From Nitrospirillum sp034653275 (GTDB lineage: Bacteria > Pseudomonadota > Alphaproteobacteria > Azospirillales > Azospirillaceae), in the NCBI RefSeq assembly GCF_034653275.1, contig NZ_JAYEES010000003.1, positions 744,001-808,000 on the forward strand: a stretch of 64,000 nt of DNA, given 5' to 3'. The notes beneath the pieces are model-generated. The model made no database searches, was not told where the DNA came from, and worked only from the letters and a program-made list of their open reading frames with translations. Position numbers and translations under genes: made by a program. Positions 18,549 to 26,964 of this stretch are shown here, piece by piece. How positions within the stretch are numbered: position 1 is the first letter of the stretch; every line of letters begins with the position of its first letter.

Positions 18549-19640
18549 TTAAGAGGTGCCGGCGGCCGACTTCTCGATGCGGCTGATGTGGTCCAGGCCA
18601 GGCAGGATTTCCGACCGGACGAATTCCACCCGCTTCATGGGGCCGCCGCCGCCGTGGGGGAAGCGGGCCTTCCACAGGGCCATCTTCACCGCTAGTCCGC
18701 ACAGCACGCCGCCGATGGTGACATGGTGGGCGGACAGCTGGGCGCGCACGGAGCGGAAGCTGTCGGCGTTGATGTCGTGCCAGAAATCCTTGCTGCGCCG
18801 GTCGAAGGCCTCGAACCGGCCGGTGATGGAGGTGGTGATGCCCGTCAGCATGCGCATGACGTCGCCGATCATCTTCATCAGCAGGCGATCGCGGGTGATC
18901 ATCTCGCTCTTGGTCGCCTCGTTCACCCAACCCATGAAGCGCTGCACCTCCGGCACCAGGCCGTCCAGGCAGCTGCGGAAATAGGCCAGCGACAGGAACA
19001 CATCGCCGTATTCCTCCAGGAAGTTGGGGATGTCCTGCAGCTGGATGTTCAGCTTCTGCGACAGCAGGGTCAGGTTGCGCAGCGCCTCTTCCCGGTCGGG
19101 GTTGGCCAGCAGTTGGAACAGGTCGGCGATGTCGTTGATGGGGCGCTGCTCCGACCCGTAGACCTGCTGGATCAGGGGCAGGGTGAAGTCGCGCATGTAA
19201 GTGGTCAGTTCCAGCCGCTTGCCGGCGGACAGGCGCAGGTAGTTGACGTCCTCCACCGGGATGCCCAGGCGGCGCAGCTCGATGCGCAGGCTGTAGACGT
19301 CATAGCTGTTCAGTTGGGTCAGCCGGTGGATCTGCGCCATGTCGGCGCGCATTTCCTTGGCGTGCGACGGGTACATGGTGGCCAGGTGTTCCGGGTTGAC
19401 CTGGCCGCTGCCGGCCGACCGGTCCTGGAACACCTCCACCACCGTCTCCAGCCGCGCGTTCTTGATCAGCCGCGCCCGCTTCAGGCCCGGCGTCTGCACC
19501 GGGATCATGCCCAGCGGCAGGATGTGCAGCGCGTCACGGTCGTCATCGGCGAACAGGCCTTCATCGCCCGACGACGAAATCGTGGGCGGGAATTCCTCGG
19601 CGGCGGCCTCGCTGTCGGAAGGGGCGGGTGAAGACGTCAA
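18549..19640 (-). CDS. Conserved hypothetical protein, helical, cytoplasmic
   Basis: I do not recognise a named family. The 363-residue frame has an acidic, disordered N-terminus (residues 1-35) and then a long mostly helical body with heptad-like stretches (ITRDRLLMKMIGDVMRMLTGITTSITGRFEAFDRRSKDFW near 245-285), with no signal peptide or clear membrane span. The first in-frame start is a TTG at 19640 without an obvious ribosome binding site, so the start is uncertain. The coding frame is well supported by the shared codon bias. It is divergent from the sensor kinase, with 323 bases between them. Confidence 0.7.
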   Translation of the reverse strand: MTSSPAPSDSEAAAEEFPPTISSSGDEGLFADDDRDALHILPLGMIPVQTPGLKRARLIKNARLETVVEVFQDRSAGSGQVNPEHLATMYPSHAKEMRADMAQIHRLTQLNSYDVYSLRIELRRLGIPVEDVNYLRLSAGKRLELTTYMRDFTLPLIQQVYGSEQRPINDIADLFQLLANPDREEALRNLTLLSQKLNIQLQDIPNFLEEYGDVFLSLAYFRSCLDGLVPEVQRFMGWVNEATKSEMITRDRLLMKMIGDVMRMLTGITTSITGRFEAFDRRSKDFWHDINADSFRSVRAQLSAHHVTIGGVLCGLAVKMALWKARFPHGGGGPMKRVEFVRSEILPGLDHISRIEKSAAGTS

Positions 19641-19963
19641 CGGGGCGGGATCCGGGAGGACGGCGGGGTAGCGGTAACGGCGTCCTGTATCGGCCGCCTC
19701 GACCCTGCGTCAGGTATAGACGACGGGGGGTGTGGTCAAGGGCGCCCACGCAAGGATTGGGACGCCGCCGGACATGTCCGCCCTGTGTGGCCCGCCCTGT
19801 GTGGCCCCATCCTGACTTGGCCATCCCCGACTTGGGGCCCTATTTGGACGATACCCCACCCCCCTGGATATTTGCGCGGGGGCCTTGGCCTCGCATACAG
19901 TGGACCACAGGTACAAGGTGTGGGCCTTGGGATCATTTCTCCAATGAGCTGCTTTGTGAACAA

Positions 19964-22399
19964 ATGGGCCGGGTCGGTGCCATGCGCCAGTCGGTGATGG
20001 GCGCCCTTGCCGGCTTGGCGGCCTTGCAACTGGGGCTGGCGGTCACGGACATGCGGACGGCCTGGATCCAGGCGCGCGACGCGCGGGACGGCCACGCCCT
20101 GGTGCTGGCCGCGCGGGGGCTGGCCGGCGCGCTGGATATCCAGTCGGCGCAGTGGACGGCGTCATACCTGGCCTTGCAGGCGTCGGGGCCTTTGCCCACC
20201 CCCTCTGCGGCCACCCCTTCCGCGGATGATCTGGCGGAACAGCGGCGGCGGGCGGACCAGGTCTTGGACGCGGCGCTGGAGGCGCTGCCCCCTGATGCCA
20301 CAACTGCCAATGCCGCGCTGGACAACGCGCGCCTGCGGCTGGCCGGGGTACGCCAGGAGCTGGCGGGGCTGCGCCGGGCGGTGGACCAGATGCTGCACCA
20401 AGCCGGCGGCGACCGCGACCCACCCCTGCTGCGCAGCTGGTTGGCGGGGGAAAGGGCCCTGGCCACGGCCGAGGGCCGTTTGGCGGGCGAGGTCGTGGCC
20501 ACCGCCGCCCGCAGCCTGCCCAGCGCCGACGCCGTCCTGGCCGGCGACGCGCTGGCGGCCCGCCGCGACGCCGATCTGGCGTGGACGGATGCCCTGACCC
20601 AGCCCCCTTCCGCCATGACCGTTCCGCTGCTGGACTGGCCCGCGCCGTCGCGGCCCGACGATGGCCTGGCCGCGGCCATGGCGCGTTTCACGGCCGCCTT
20701 GAATGATCGACGGGCGCCGGAGGAGGTGGTGGCGGCGCTCACCGCCATCGGCGCCGTGGCCGGCGGCGCGTTGGATCGCTGGGCGGCGGTGCCCGCTCCC
20801 GCCGCCGGCTGGGCGGCGGTGAAGGCGGGGGCGCCGCTGACCCTGGCGGCTCTGTTGACGCTGGCCATCATGGTGACCCTGCGCCGGGGCGTGTTCCTCG
20901 CCGTGTCGCGCACCGCCCGGCTGATGCGTGATCTGGCGGAGGGGCAGGTGTCCCAGGCGCCGGTGCTGCTGCCGCGCCTGGGGCGCGATCCCCTGGTGGC
21001 GGAACTGCATTCGGCGCTGGCGCTCTATTGGTCCCACGCCCGCCGCATCGAACGCGAGACCCAGCGCCGGGAACGGGCGGAGCGGCTGCTGACGGTGGAA
21101 CGCAAGGTGTTGGGCATGACCGCCGGGCGCGCGCCGCTGTCGGCCGTGCTGTCGGCGCTTTGCTCCGGCATGGAGGCGGAGCTGGAGGGTGGGCTTTGCT
21201 CCATCGTGCTGGTGGATGCCGAGCGGCGCCACATCCAAACCGGCGCCGCGCCCAGCCTGCCGGCGGCCTTCGTGCGCGCGGTCGACGGGGCGGAGGTGGG
21301 TGCGGCCGTGGGGTCCTGCGGCACGGCCATCCACCGGGGCGAGCCGGTGATCGTCACCGACATCGCCAGCGATCCACTGTGGCAAGAATTCCGGGATATC
21401 GCGGCAGAGGCCGGCCTGGCCGCCTGCTGGTCCCTGCCCATCCTGGCCGGCGACGGTCATCCCCTGGGCGCCTTCGCCGTCTATTTCCGCACCCCCCGCT
21501 CGCCCGAGGGCTGGATGCTGGACCTGGCGCGCCGGGCCAGCCGGCTGGCCACCGTCGCCATATCGGCGGAGCGGGCTGCGGAAGAGGTGGAACGGGCCAA
21601 GGCCGCGGCCGAACTGGGCAACCGCACCAAGACCGAGTTCCTGGCCAACATGAGCCATGAGCTCCGCACGCCCCTGAACGCCATCATCGGCTTCGCCGAG
21701 GTGTTGGAGAACGACCTGCGCCGCGTACCCGACCAGGCGACCAACACGGGCTATGCCGCCGACATCGTGGCCAGCGGCCGCCACCTGCTGGCCATCATCA
21801 ACGACATCCTGGACGTCTCGAAGATGGAGGCGGGCAAGGTCGAGCTGCGGGAACGGGTGTGCGACGTGGGCGCCCTGGTGGCGGGGTGCGAGCGCATCGC
21901 CCGCGCCCGCGCCATGGAAAAGCGAATCGACCTGGTGGTGGCCATGGCGCCCGGCCTGCCCCCGCTGTTGGCGGACGACGTGAAGATCAAGCAGATCCTG
22001 CTGAACCTCCTGTCCAACGCCGTGAAGTTCACCGACCCGGGCGGCACCGTGTCGCTGACCGCCACCATCAATCCCGAGGCCCAGTTGGTCATCGCCGTCA
22101 CCGACACCGGCATCGGCATCGCGGCGGAGGACCTGTCCAAGGTCTTCGTTCCCTTCCAGCAGATCGACAACGTCTACGCCCGCACGACGCAAGGCACGGG
22201 CCTGGGCCTGTCGCTGTCCAAGGGCCTGGCCGAACTGCACGGCGGCCGGCTGGACATCGCATCGCAACTGGGCCAGGGCACCACCGTCTCCCTCGTCCTG
22301 CCCAGCCAGCGCCTGCTCACGGGCGGTGCCGGCGACGACGGCCGTCCCGGCTTGTCCCCCGGCGTGATGGCGGCGGCGTTGGCGGACAAGGGCGCGTAA
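19964..22399 (+). CDS. Membrane sensor histidine kinase with GAF domain
   Basis: Two-component sensor. The 811-residue product has an N-terminal membrane helix (about 8-24), a periplasmic helical region, a second helix near 295-315 followed by a HAMP-like segment, a GAF domain (about 375-530), the HisKA H-box NMSHELRTPLNAIIGF near 562-577, and HATPase boxes N (ILLNLLSNAVKFTD), G1 (DTGIGI) and G2 (GTGLGLSL). No receiver domain follows, so a separate response regulator is needed and none is adjacent. The frame is open from 19628, but residues before ATG 19964 are low-complexity; ATG 19982 is an alternative. The 19641-19963 gap contains a short tandem duplication (GCCCTGTGTGGCC twice near 19780-19806) and no gene. 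Confidence 0.88.
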   Translation: MGRVGAMRQSVMGALAGLAALQLGLAVTDMRTAWIQARDARDGHALVLAARGLAGALDIQSAQWTASYLALQASGPLPTPSAATPSADDLAEQRRRADQVLDAALEALPPDATTANAALDNARLRLAGVRQELAGLRRAVDQMLHQAGGDRDPPLLRSWLAGERALATAEGRLAGEVVATAARSLPSADAVLAGDALAARRDADLAWTDALTQPPSAMTVPLLDWPAPSRPDDGLAAAMARFTAALNDRRAPEEVVAALTAIGAVAGGALDRWAAVPAPAAGWAAVKAGAPLTLAALLTLAIMVTLRRGVFLAVSRTARLMRDLAEGQVSQAPVLLPRLGRDPLVAELHSALALYWSHARRIERETQRRERAERLLTVERKVLGMTAGRAPLSAVLSALCSGMEAELEGGLCSIVLVDAERRHIQTGAAPSLPAAFVRAVDGAEVGAAVGSCGTAIHRGEPVIVTDIASDPLWQEFRDIAAEAGLAACWSLPILAGDGHPLGAFAVYFRTPRSPEGWMLDLARRASRLATVAISAERAAEEVERAKAAAELGNRTKTEFLANMSHELRTPLNAIIGFAEVLENDLRRVPDQATNTGYAADIVASGRHLLAIINDILDVSKMEAGKVELRERVCDVGALVAGCERIARARAMEKRIDLVVAMAPGLPPLLADDVKIKQILLNLLSNAVKFTDPGGTVSLTATINPEAQLVIAVTDTGIGIAAEDLSKVFVPFQQIDNVYARTTQGTGLGLSLSKGLAELHGGRLDIASQLGQGTTVSLVLPSQRLLTGGAGDDGRPGLSPGVMAAALADKGA

Positions 22400-22452
22400 G
22401 GCGTTACGCGGCCGCCGGCGCCCGGCGATCGAGGAAAGGTCGAACGAAAAGA

Positions 22453-22475
22453 CCCGAAAGCGCAGGGCTTCCGGG
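22453..22475. terminator. Terminator between sensor kinase and ornithine decarboxylase
   Basis: A 9-bp stem with one mismatch (CCCGAAAGC / GCTTCCGGG) around a 5-base loop lies between convergent genes. It is followed by CCTTTCC on the plus strand and by TCTTTTCG on the minus strand, so it can serve both. Confidence 0.55.
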
Positions 22476-22519
22476 CCTTTCCCCCGTCGCTTCCGCGACG
22501 GACCAGGTATCGAAGAACC

Positions 22520-23650
22520 TTAGATGTAGTAGGACGCCAGCGGCGAGAAGCCGTTGAAGTTCACCGCCGAGTAGGTGGTGGTGTAGGCGCCGGTCGCCAG
22601 GATGTCGACCTTGTCGCCGATGCGCAGGTCCACCGGCAGGCGGTACTCCGTCTTCTCGTACAGCACGTCGGCGCTGTCGCAGGTGGGGCCGGCCAGGATG
22701 ACGGGCTCGGCGGCGCCGCCGTCATGCGGGGTCTGGATCTTGTACTTGATGGCCTCGTCCATGGTTTCGGCCAGGCCGCCGAACTTGCCGATGTCCAGGT
22801 AGACCCAGCGGCGCTCGTCACGGTGCGACTTGCGCGAGATCAGCACCACCTCAGACCGGATGACGCCGGCGTTGCCCACCATGCTGCGGCCCGGCTCGAT
22901 GATGGTCTCGGGCAGGCGGTTGCCGAAGTGCTTGCGCAGCGAGGCCTCGATGGCGTTGCCATACTCCCCCTCGCTGGGGATGTCCTTCAGGTAGCGGGTG
23001 GCGAAGCCGCCGCCCAGGTTCACCATGCGCAGCATCACGCCCTTCTCTTCCAACGCATGGAAGATCTCGGCGGTCTGGGCCAGGGCCTTGTCCCACTGGG
23101 TCAGGTCGCGCTGCTGCGAGCCGACGTGGAAGGACACGCCGTAGGGCACGACGTTCATGGTAGAGGCGGCCAGCAGCAGCTCTGTCGCCATCTCCGGCTC
23201 GCAGCCGAACTTGCGCGACAGGGGCCAGTCGGCGCCCTCGCCCGAGGTCAGGATGCGGCAGAAGACGCGGGCGCCGGGGGCGTGCTCCGCGATCTTCTCC
23301 AGCTCTTCCATGCTGTCGAAGGCGAACAGGCTGATGCCCAGGGCGTGGGCGCGGGCGATGTCCGACGCCTTCTTGATGGTGTTGCCGAAGCTGATGCGGT
23401 CGGCGGTGGCGCCGGCGGTCAGGCAGTACTGGATTTCCGGGATGCTGGCGGTGTCGAAGCAGGACCCCCGCTCGACCAGCAGCTTCAGGATTTCCGGCGC
23501 CGGGTTGGCCTTCACGGCGTAGAAGATCCGGGCCTCGGGCAGGGCGTCGTGCAGGTTGGCGTAATTGTTGGCGACGACGTCCAGGTCGACCACCAGGCAG
23601 GGCGTGGCGGGCGTGTTTTCAGCGAAAAAACGAGCGATCTTCTCGGTCAT
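22520..23650 (-). CDS. Ornithine/lysine decarboxylase, fold type III PLP enzyme
   Basis: Decarboxylates ornithine (possibly also lysine) to putrescine, feeding polyamine synthesis. The 376-residue product is of the eukaryote-like alanine-racemase-fold class: PLP lysine in FYAVKANP near residue 44, HVGSQQ near 175, glycine loop NLGGGFATRY near 214, EPGRSMVG near 252, and active-site cysteine motif GPTCDSADV near 325. ATG 23650 is preferred over an upstream TTG. About 395 bases of leader with several hairpins precede it, consistent with the alphaproteobacterial speF regulatory RNA that controls such genes. Confidence 0.93.
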   Translation of the reverse strand: MTEKIARFFAENTPATPCLVVDLDVVANNYANLHDALPEARIFYAVKANPAPEILKLLVERGSCFDTASIPEIQYCLTAGATADRISFGNTIKKASDIARAHALGISLFAFDSMEELEKIAEHAPGARVFCRILTSGEGADWPLSRKFGCEPEMATELLLAASTMNVVPYGVSFHVGSQQRDLTQWDKALAQTAEIFHALEEKGVMLRMVNLGGGFATRYLKDIPSEGEYGNAIEASLRKHFGNRLPETIIEPGRSMVGNAGVIRSEVVLISRKSHRDERRWVYLDIGKFGGLAETMDEAIKYKIQTPHDGGAAEPVILAGPTCDSADVLYEKTEYRLPVDLRIGDKVDILATGAYTTTYSAVNFNGFSPLASYYI

Positions 23651-24043
23651 CGATGACTCCGAGGCCAAAAGGCATATCAGGGGATGGATCGGGAATGGGG
23701 GCTTAACCGGGCAATGGCCCGGGTCCGTTCAAGCGTGCCAATAAAGCGGCCGGCCCGAACGGGTCAGATACTGGAGATATGCCCAGGCGGCGCGAGGAGC
23801 GCGCAAACCACCGGCCCGGTCTGGCTGCAGACCGCCTGATCATGGCCCATCCGACTCTGCTTCAGAGTGGGGGCGGGGGATCGAGGAAAGGCGGGCGCAT
23901 GCCCACCGACAACAACATCAACCATCGTAGCCTCCAATTCGCCGCCTTGCTTAAGGGACGGACGAGGATACGCGTTACGTCGTTGCATAACCCGTGGGCG
24001 GAACCATTCCGCCCGGGGCCATAGGCACGTGCGCTGCGACTGA
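23651..24043 (-). promoter_or_regulatory. Long structured leader upstream of ornithine decarboxylase, candidate speF-type element
   Basis: On the minus strand this stretch holds at least four hairpins: GGGCGGAA-tgg-TTCCGCCC (24014-23996), GGTGGGC-ATGC-GCCCGCC (23907-23890, with a G-U pair that works only in minus-strand RNA), ACTCTG-AAG-CAGAGT (23868-23854) and CGGTCTG-CAGC-CAGACCG (23834-23817). Known: Corbino and co-workers described a structured 'speF' motif upstream of ornithine decarboxylase genes in alphaproteobacteria. I cannot check the consensus here, so the assignment rests on position and structure. Confidence 0.5.
23764..23925 (-). CDS. Possible 53-residue leader peptide upstream of ornithine decarboxylase
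   Basis: A short frame starting MVDVVVGGHAPAF and ending at 23764 has a strong GGAGG five bases before its ATG, unusual for an accidental frame. It lies within the structured leader and ends 113 bases before the decarboxylase start. It contains several prolines (PAFPRSPAPT) but no ornithine-codon logic I can see. Either it is a regulatory leader peptide or the GGAGG belongs to an RNA structure. Confidence 0.3.
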   Translation of the reverse strand: MVDVVVGGHAPAFPRSPAPTLKQSRMGHDQAVCSQTGPVVCALLAPPGHISSI

Positions 24044-24049
24044 GCGCTA

Positions 24050-24078
24050 TATAAGATGGAAAACCGGGGTTGCACAGC
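24050..24078 (-). promoter_or_regulatory. Possible promoter of the ornithine decarboxylase leader
   Basis: On the minus strand TATATA (24055-24050) lies 17 bases downstream of TGTGCA (24078-24073). The -10 is good and the -35 is poor. TATATA is self-complementary, so it could also serve the plus strand. Confidence 0.35.
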
Positions 24079-24261
24079 GATTTTTTTTGGTGGGCGCCGC
24101 CCCTGCGACCTCATGGCCGAATCTCCCGCACCGCATGGCATTCCTCTCTAATTCCGCTTGGCGCCCCGCGGGTTCCAGCCTGGATGCCGCCGGCGGCACA
24201 AATCTCAATTTCGCCATTTTTGCGGCCCAAATTGGCCATGTCGCGCTGGCCTTATGCGCAT

Positions 24262-24414
24262 AGAGGACGACGCGACATGATCCCCTGCCGGGGTCGGAAG
24301 CACTCCCGCCCGGTCTCCCCCGACCGGCCTACCGGAGGTGTCCTCTCCAGCCTGCCCCGGCTGGTCTACCAAACGGCCACCGCACCTGCCCCCCGCGGTG
24401 GCCGTTTTCTTTTT
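24262..24414 (+). ncRNA. Structured small RNA with C-rich hairpin loops and strong terminator
   Basis: No convincing protein frame. The plus strand folds compactly: a closing stem AGAGGAC (24262-24268) with GTCCTCT (24340-24346) encloses two hairpins (24279-24295; CCGGTC-TCCCCC-GACCGG at 24310-24327). Outside it lie CCAGCC-TGCCCC-GGCTGG (24347-24364) and a perfect 13-bp terminator stem (24371-24407) followed by a long T tract. Three loops are C-rich (TCCCCC, TGCCCC, CCTGCCCCC). It lacks the SRP RNA core and I do not recognise it as 6S RNA. It may be a trans-acting RNA, since C-rich loops can pair with Shine-Dalgarno sequences, or a terminator-ended leader. Confidence 0.6.
24371..24414 (+). 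terminator. Rho-independent terminator of the 24.3-kb RNA
   Basis: A perfect 13-bp stem (24371-24383 with 24395-24407), an 11-base C-rich loop and a TTTTCTTTTTT tail make this the strongest terminator in the window. It separates the upstream RNA from the ccm genes. Confidence 0.85.
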
Positions 24415-24420
24415 TGGCCG

Positions 24421-24512
24421 CCTCAGACGCCGGGCGCGGGCATCCGCCCGCTGAGCTTGCCTTCCCTTTGCGGTCCGCCTCGCTTTCCGGAAAGGTCCGG
24501 CGGCCGCCCTCT
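24421..24512 (+). repeat. Dispersed three-hairpin repeat, copy A
   Basis: One of five related intergenic elements. Hairpin 1 is GCGGGC-ATCC-GCCCGC (24436-24451). Hairpin 2 pairs CCTTT (24465-24469) with AAAGG (24491-24495) around a conserved GGTCCGC...CGCT loop. Hairpin 3 is not preserved in this copy, where GGCGGCCGCC is present instead. It lies between the small RNA terminator and the ccmA promoter. Confidence 0.8.
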
Positions 24513-24539
24513 TACGGAGACAGGGGCGTGGCCTACACT

Positions 24540-24562
24540 GGCGTGAGGGGGAGTCTCACGCC
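24540..24562. repeat. Inverted repeat upstream of the ccmA promoter
   Basis: A perfect 8-bp inverted repeat (GGCGTGAG at 24540-24547 and CTCACGCC at 24555-24562, 7-base spacer) lies about 44 bases upstream of the ccmA -35. This is an activator-type position, but the protein is unknown. Confidence 0.35.
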
Positions 24563-24605
24563 GTTGATTCCGGGCGCCGCTGAATTGGGCAATTGATCCA
24601 GCGCT

Positions 24606-24634
24606 TTGTTGGATTGCCGCCGCCGGCCTATAGT
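24606..24634 (+). promoter_or_regulatory. Housekeeping promoter for ccmA
   Basis: TTGTTG (24606-24611) and TATAGT (24629-24634) are separated by exactly 17 bases. The start would be near 24641, giving a leader of about 25 bases before the ccmA ATG. Confidence 0.55.
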
Positions 24635-24665
24635 CGGGTCCCTTTCGACTCCGGCTGCAGGGCCC

Positions 24666-25343
24666 ATGACGTCCCCCTCACTCTTCACCGGCCCCTCACT
24701 CTTCACCGGCCAGGATTTGCTGTGCCTGCGCGGCGGGCGCCTGGTGTTCCAGGACCTGGACTTCCAACTGGCGGCCGGCGGCTGCCTGACCCTGGTGGGA
24801 CCCAACGGCAGCGGCAAGTCGACGCTGCTGCGCCTGATGGCCGGTTTGCTGAAGCCTTTGCGCGGCACCATCGCCTGGGACGGCGTGGCCTTGGGCCAGG
24901 ATCCGGAGACGCATCGGGCCCGCCTGCACTATGTCGGCCACCTGGACGCGGTGAAGGCCAGCTTCACCTGCCGTGAGATGCTGGCCTTCTGGGCCGGCCT
25001 GCGCGGCGGCGGCGCGGTGGACGCGGCCCTGGCGGCCTTCGCCATCGACACGATCGCCGACGTGCCGGGCCGTTTCCTGTCCGCCGGTCAGCGCCGGCGC
25101 CTGTCGCTGGCCCGCCTGGTAGCGGCCCCGGCACCCCTGTGGCTGCTGGATGAGCCCACGGTGGGCCTGGACCGCGCCTCCGTCGCCCTGCTGGAGGACG
25201 CCATCGCCCGCCACCGCGCCCAGGGCGGGCGGGTCGTGCTATCCACCCATATCGACCTGGCGACTCCGGAGGGCGAGGTCCTGGACCTGGCGGCTTTCGC
25301 CCCGGTCGAGGACGATCAGGACGGGGCGGAGGACGCCGCCTGA
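24666..25343 (+). CDS. ccmA: Heme exporter ATP-binding protein CcmA
   Basis: ABC ATPase that, with CcmB, drives release of holo-CcmE during System I cytochrome c maturation. The 225-residue product shows Walker A GPNGSGKS near residue 46, the signature LSAGQRRRLSLARL near 137, and Walker B LWLLDEPTVGLD near 160. The ATG at 24666 is the family-like start. Codons 4-14 contain an exact 18-base tandem duplication, giving SLFTGPSLFTG, so the N-terminus is longer than usual. It overlaps ccmB (TGATG). Confidence 0.95.
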   Translation: MTSPSLFTGPSLFTGQDLLCLRGGRLVFQDLDFQLAAGGCLTLVGPNGSGKSTLLRLMAGLLKPLRGTIAWDGVALGQDPETHRARLHYVGHLDAVKASFTCREMLAFWAGLRGGGAVDAALAAFAIDTIADVPGRFLSAGQRRRLSLARLVAAPAPLWLLDEPTVGLDRASVALLEDAIARHRAQGGRVVLSTHIDLATPEGEVLDLAAFAPVEDDQDGAEDAA

Positions 25344-25999
25344 TGCTGCGCCTCATCCTGCGTGACCTGCGCCTGGTGCTGCGCCAGGGCAGCGACGCCA
25401 CCGCCGCCCTGATGTTCTTCGTGCTGTGCGTGGTGCTGTTCCCCTTCGGCGTGGGGCCGGAGCCCAACGTCCTGACCCGCATCGCCCCCGGCGTGCTGCT
25501 GATCGCGGCCCTGCTGGCGGCGCTGTTGTCCATGGAGCGGCTGTTCCAGGGCGACTTCGAGGACGGCAGCCTGGAACTGCTGCTGCTGTCGCCGCTGCCG
25601 GCGGAGGGGGTGGCCGTCGCCAAGGTGGCGGCCCACTGGCTGGTGACGGGCGTGCCCCTGATGCTGGTGGCACCCCTGCTGGCGCTGCTGCTGCGCATGC
25701 CGGGGGACCAGTTGGGCCTGCTGGTCGGCACCCTGGCCCTGGTCACGCCGCTGCTCAGCCTCATCGGCGCGGTGGGGGCGGCGCTGACCCTGGGCGCCCG
25801 GCGCAGCGGCGTGCTGCTGCCCCTGCTGGTGCTGCCGCTCTACATCCCCGTGCTGATTTTCGCCGCCGCCGGCCTCGACGCCGGACTGTCCGGCCTCTCC
25901 CCCCGCCCGCACCTGCTGTTGCTGGGCGGCATGCTGTGCGGCGCGCTGGTGCTGGCGCCGCTGGCCATCGCCGCCGCGCTGCGGGCGGCGCATGAGTGA
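25343..25999 (+). CDS. ccmB: Heme exporter membrane protein CcmB
   Basis: Six-helix inner membrane partner of CcmA in cytochrome c maturation. The 218-residue length and sequence (FFVLCVVLFPFGVGPEP, LSMERLFQGDFEDGSLELLLLSPLP) match CcmB. The start codon overlaps the ccmA stop, so translation is coupled. A 125-base gap to ccmC holds TTGACC near 26022 and a small TGTATC/GATACA inverted repeat (26078-26115), so ccmC may have an extra promoter. Confidence 0.95.
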   Translation: MLRLILRDLRLVLRQGSDATAALMFFVLCVVLFPFGVGPEPNVLTRIAPGVLLIAALLAALLSMERLFQGDFEDGSLELLLLSPLPAEGVAVAKVAAHWLVTGVPLMLVAPLLALLLRMPGDQLGLLVGTLALVTPLLSLIGAVGAALTLGARRSGVLLPLLVLPLYIPVLIFAAAGLDAGLSGLSPRPHLLLLGGMLCGALVLAPLAIAAALRAAHE

Positions 26000-26124
26000 T
26001 CGGGGCCGCGCCCGAATTGGACGTTGACCAACAATTCGCCCGCTACACCATTGGGCCTGATCCATATCAATTTACAGTGTATCCCGATGGCAAAGGCTGG
26101 AGGGCGTGATACATAACGGGGGCC

Positions 26125-26841
26125 ATGCATCGCTTCGCCAACCCCGCCCGTTTCCTGAAGATCGCCAACGCCGTGCTGCCGTGGGCGGCGGGCCTTTCGG
26201 CGGTCTGTTTCGCGGCCGGGCTGTACCTGGGCCTGTTCGCGTCGCCGCCGGACTACCAGCAGGGCGACACCGTGCGCATCATGTACATCCACGTGCCCGC
26301 CGCGTGGATGAGCATGTTCACCTACAGCACCATGGCCGTGGCCGCCGCCGCCGCGCTGGTGTGGAAGCATCCGCTGGCCGAGGTCTATGCCAAGGCGGCC
26401 GCGCCCTTGGGCGCCGGCTTCACCGCCCTGTGCCTGCTGACCGGCTCCCTGTGGGGGGCGCCCATGTGGGGCACGTGGTGGGTGTGGGACGCGCGCCTGA
26501 CCAGTGTGCTGGTGCTGTTCTTCCTGTACCTGGGCTACATGGCGCTGGTGGACGCCTTCGACGATCCGGCGCGCGGCGCCAAGGCCGGCAACATCCTGCT
26601 GCTGGTGGGGGCCGTGAACGTGCCCATCATCAAGTTCTCGGTGGAGTGGTGGAACACCCTGCACCAGCCGGCCAGCGTCTTCCGACTGGGCGGGCCCACC
26701 ATCGCCGCCAGCATGCTGTGGCCCCTGCTGCTGATGGCCGTGGCCTTCCAGAGCTATTTCTTCGCCGTGGTCATCCTGCGCATCCGCGCCGGCCTGGCCG
26801 CCCGCCGGGTTCAGACCCTGCGCCTGGGCCAGGCGAACTGA
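26125..26841 (+). CDS. ccmC: Heme handling protein CcmC
   Basis: Inner membrane protein that transfers heme to CcmE. The 238-residue product has six predicted helices, conserved periplasmic histidines (IMYIHVPAAWMSM near residue 54 and the His in NTLHQP near 180) and the tryptophan-rich WWD motif WGTWWVWDARLTS near 118-130. It is followed by a 123-base gap with no gene before ccmD. Confidence 0.96.
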   Translation: MHRFANPARFLKIANAVLPWAAGLSAVCFAAGLYLGLFASPPDYQQGDTVRIMYIHVPAAWMSMFTYSTMAVAAAAALVWKHPLAEVYAKAAAPLGAGFTALCLLTGSLWGAPMWGTWWVWDARLTSVLVLFFLYLGYMALVDAFDDPARGAKAGNILLLVGAVNVPIIKFSVEWWNTLHQPASVFRLGGPTIAASMLWPLLLMAVAFQSYFFAVVILRIRAGLAARRVQTLRLGQAN

Positions 26842-26964
26842 GAGGGGCTTAAGGGGCGCGCCGATGGGACAAGAAGACCAGCGGCGATCGTTCCGGCGGC
26901 GTGATAATTTAGCGATTGCGCCAACGTCGCGGCCCCGTGGGGGCCGCCAGGCTTTGAGAGTGTG

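Noticed and set aside
20162..22267. A 701-codon open frame antisense to the sensor kinase
   Set aside because: The sense strand has the H-box, N-box and G-boxes in order; the antisense product is Gln/His/Gly-rich noise.
24262..24414. Signal recognition particle RNA or 6S RNA
   Set aside because: The conserved SRP tetraloop and internal-loop sequence is missing, and the fold is multi-hairpin rather than the single long bulged rod of 6S RNA.
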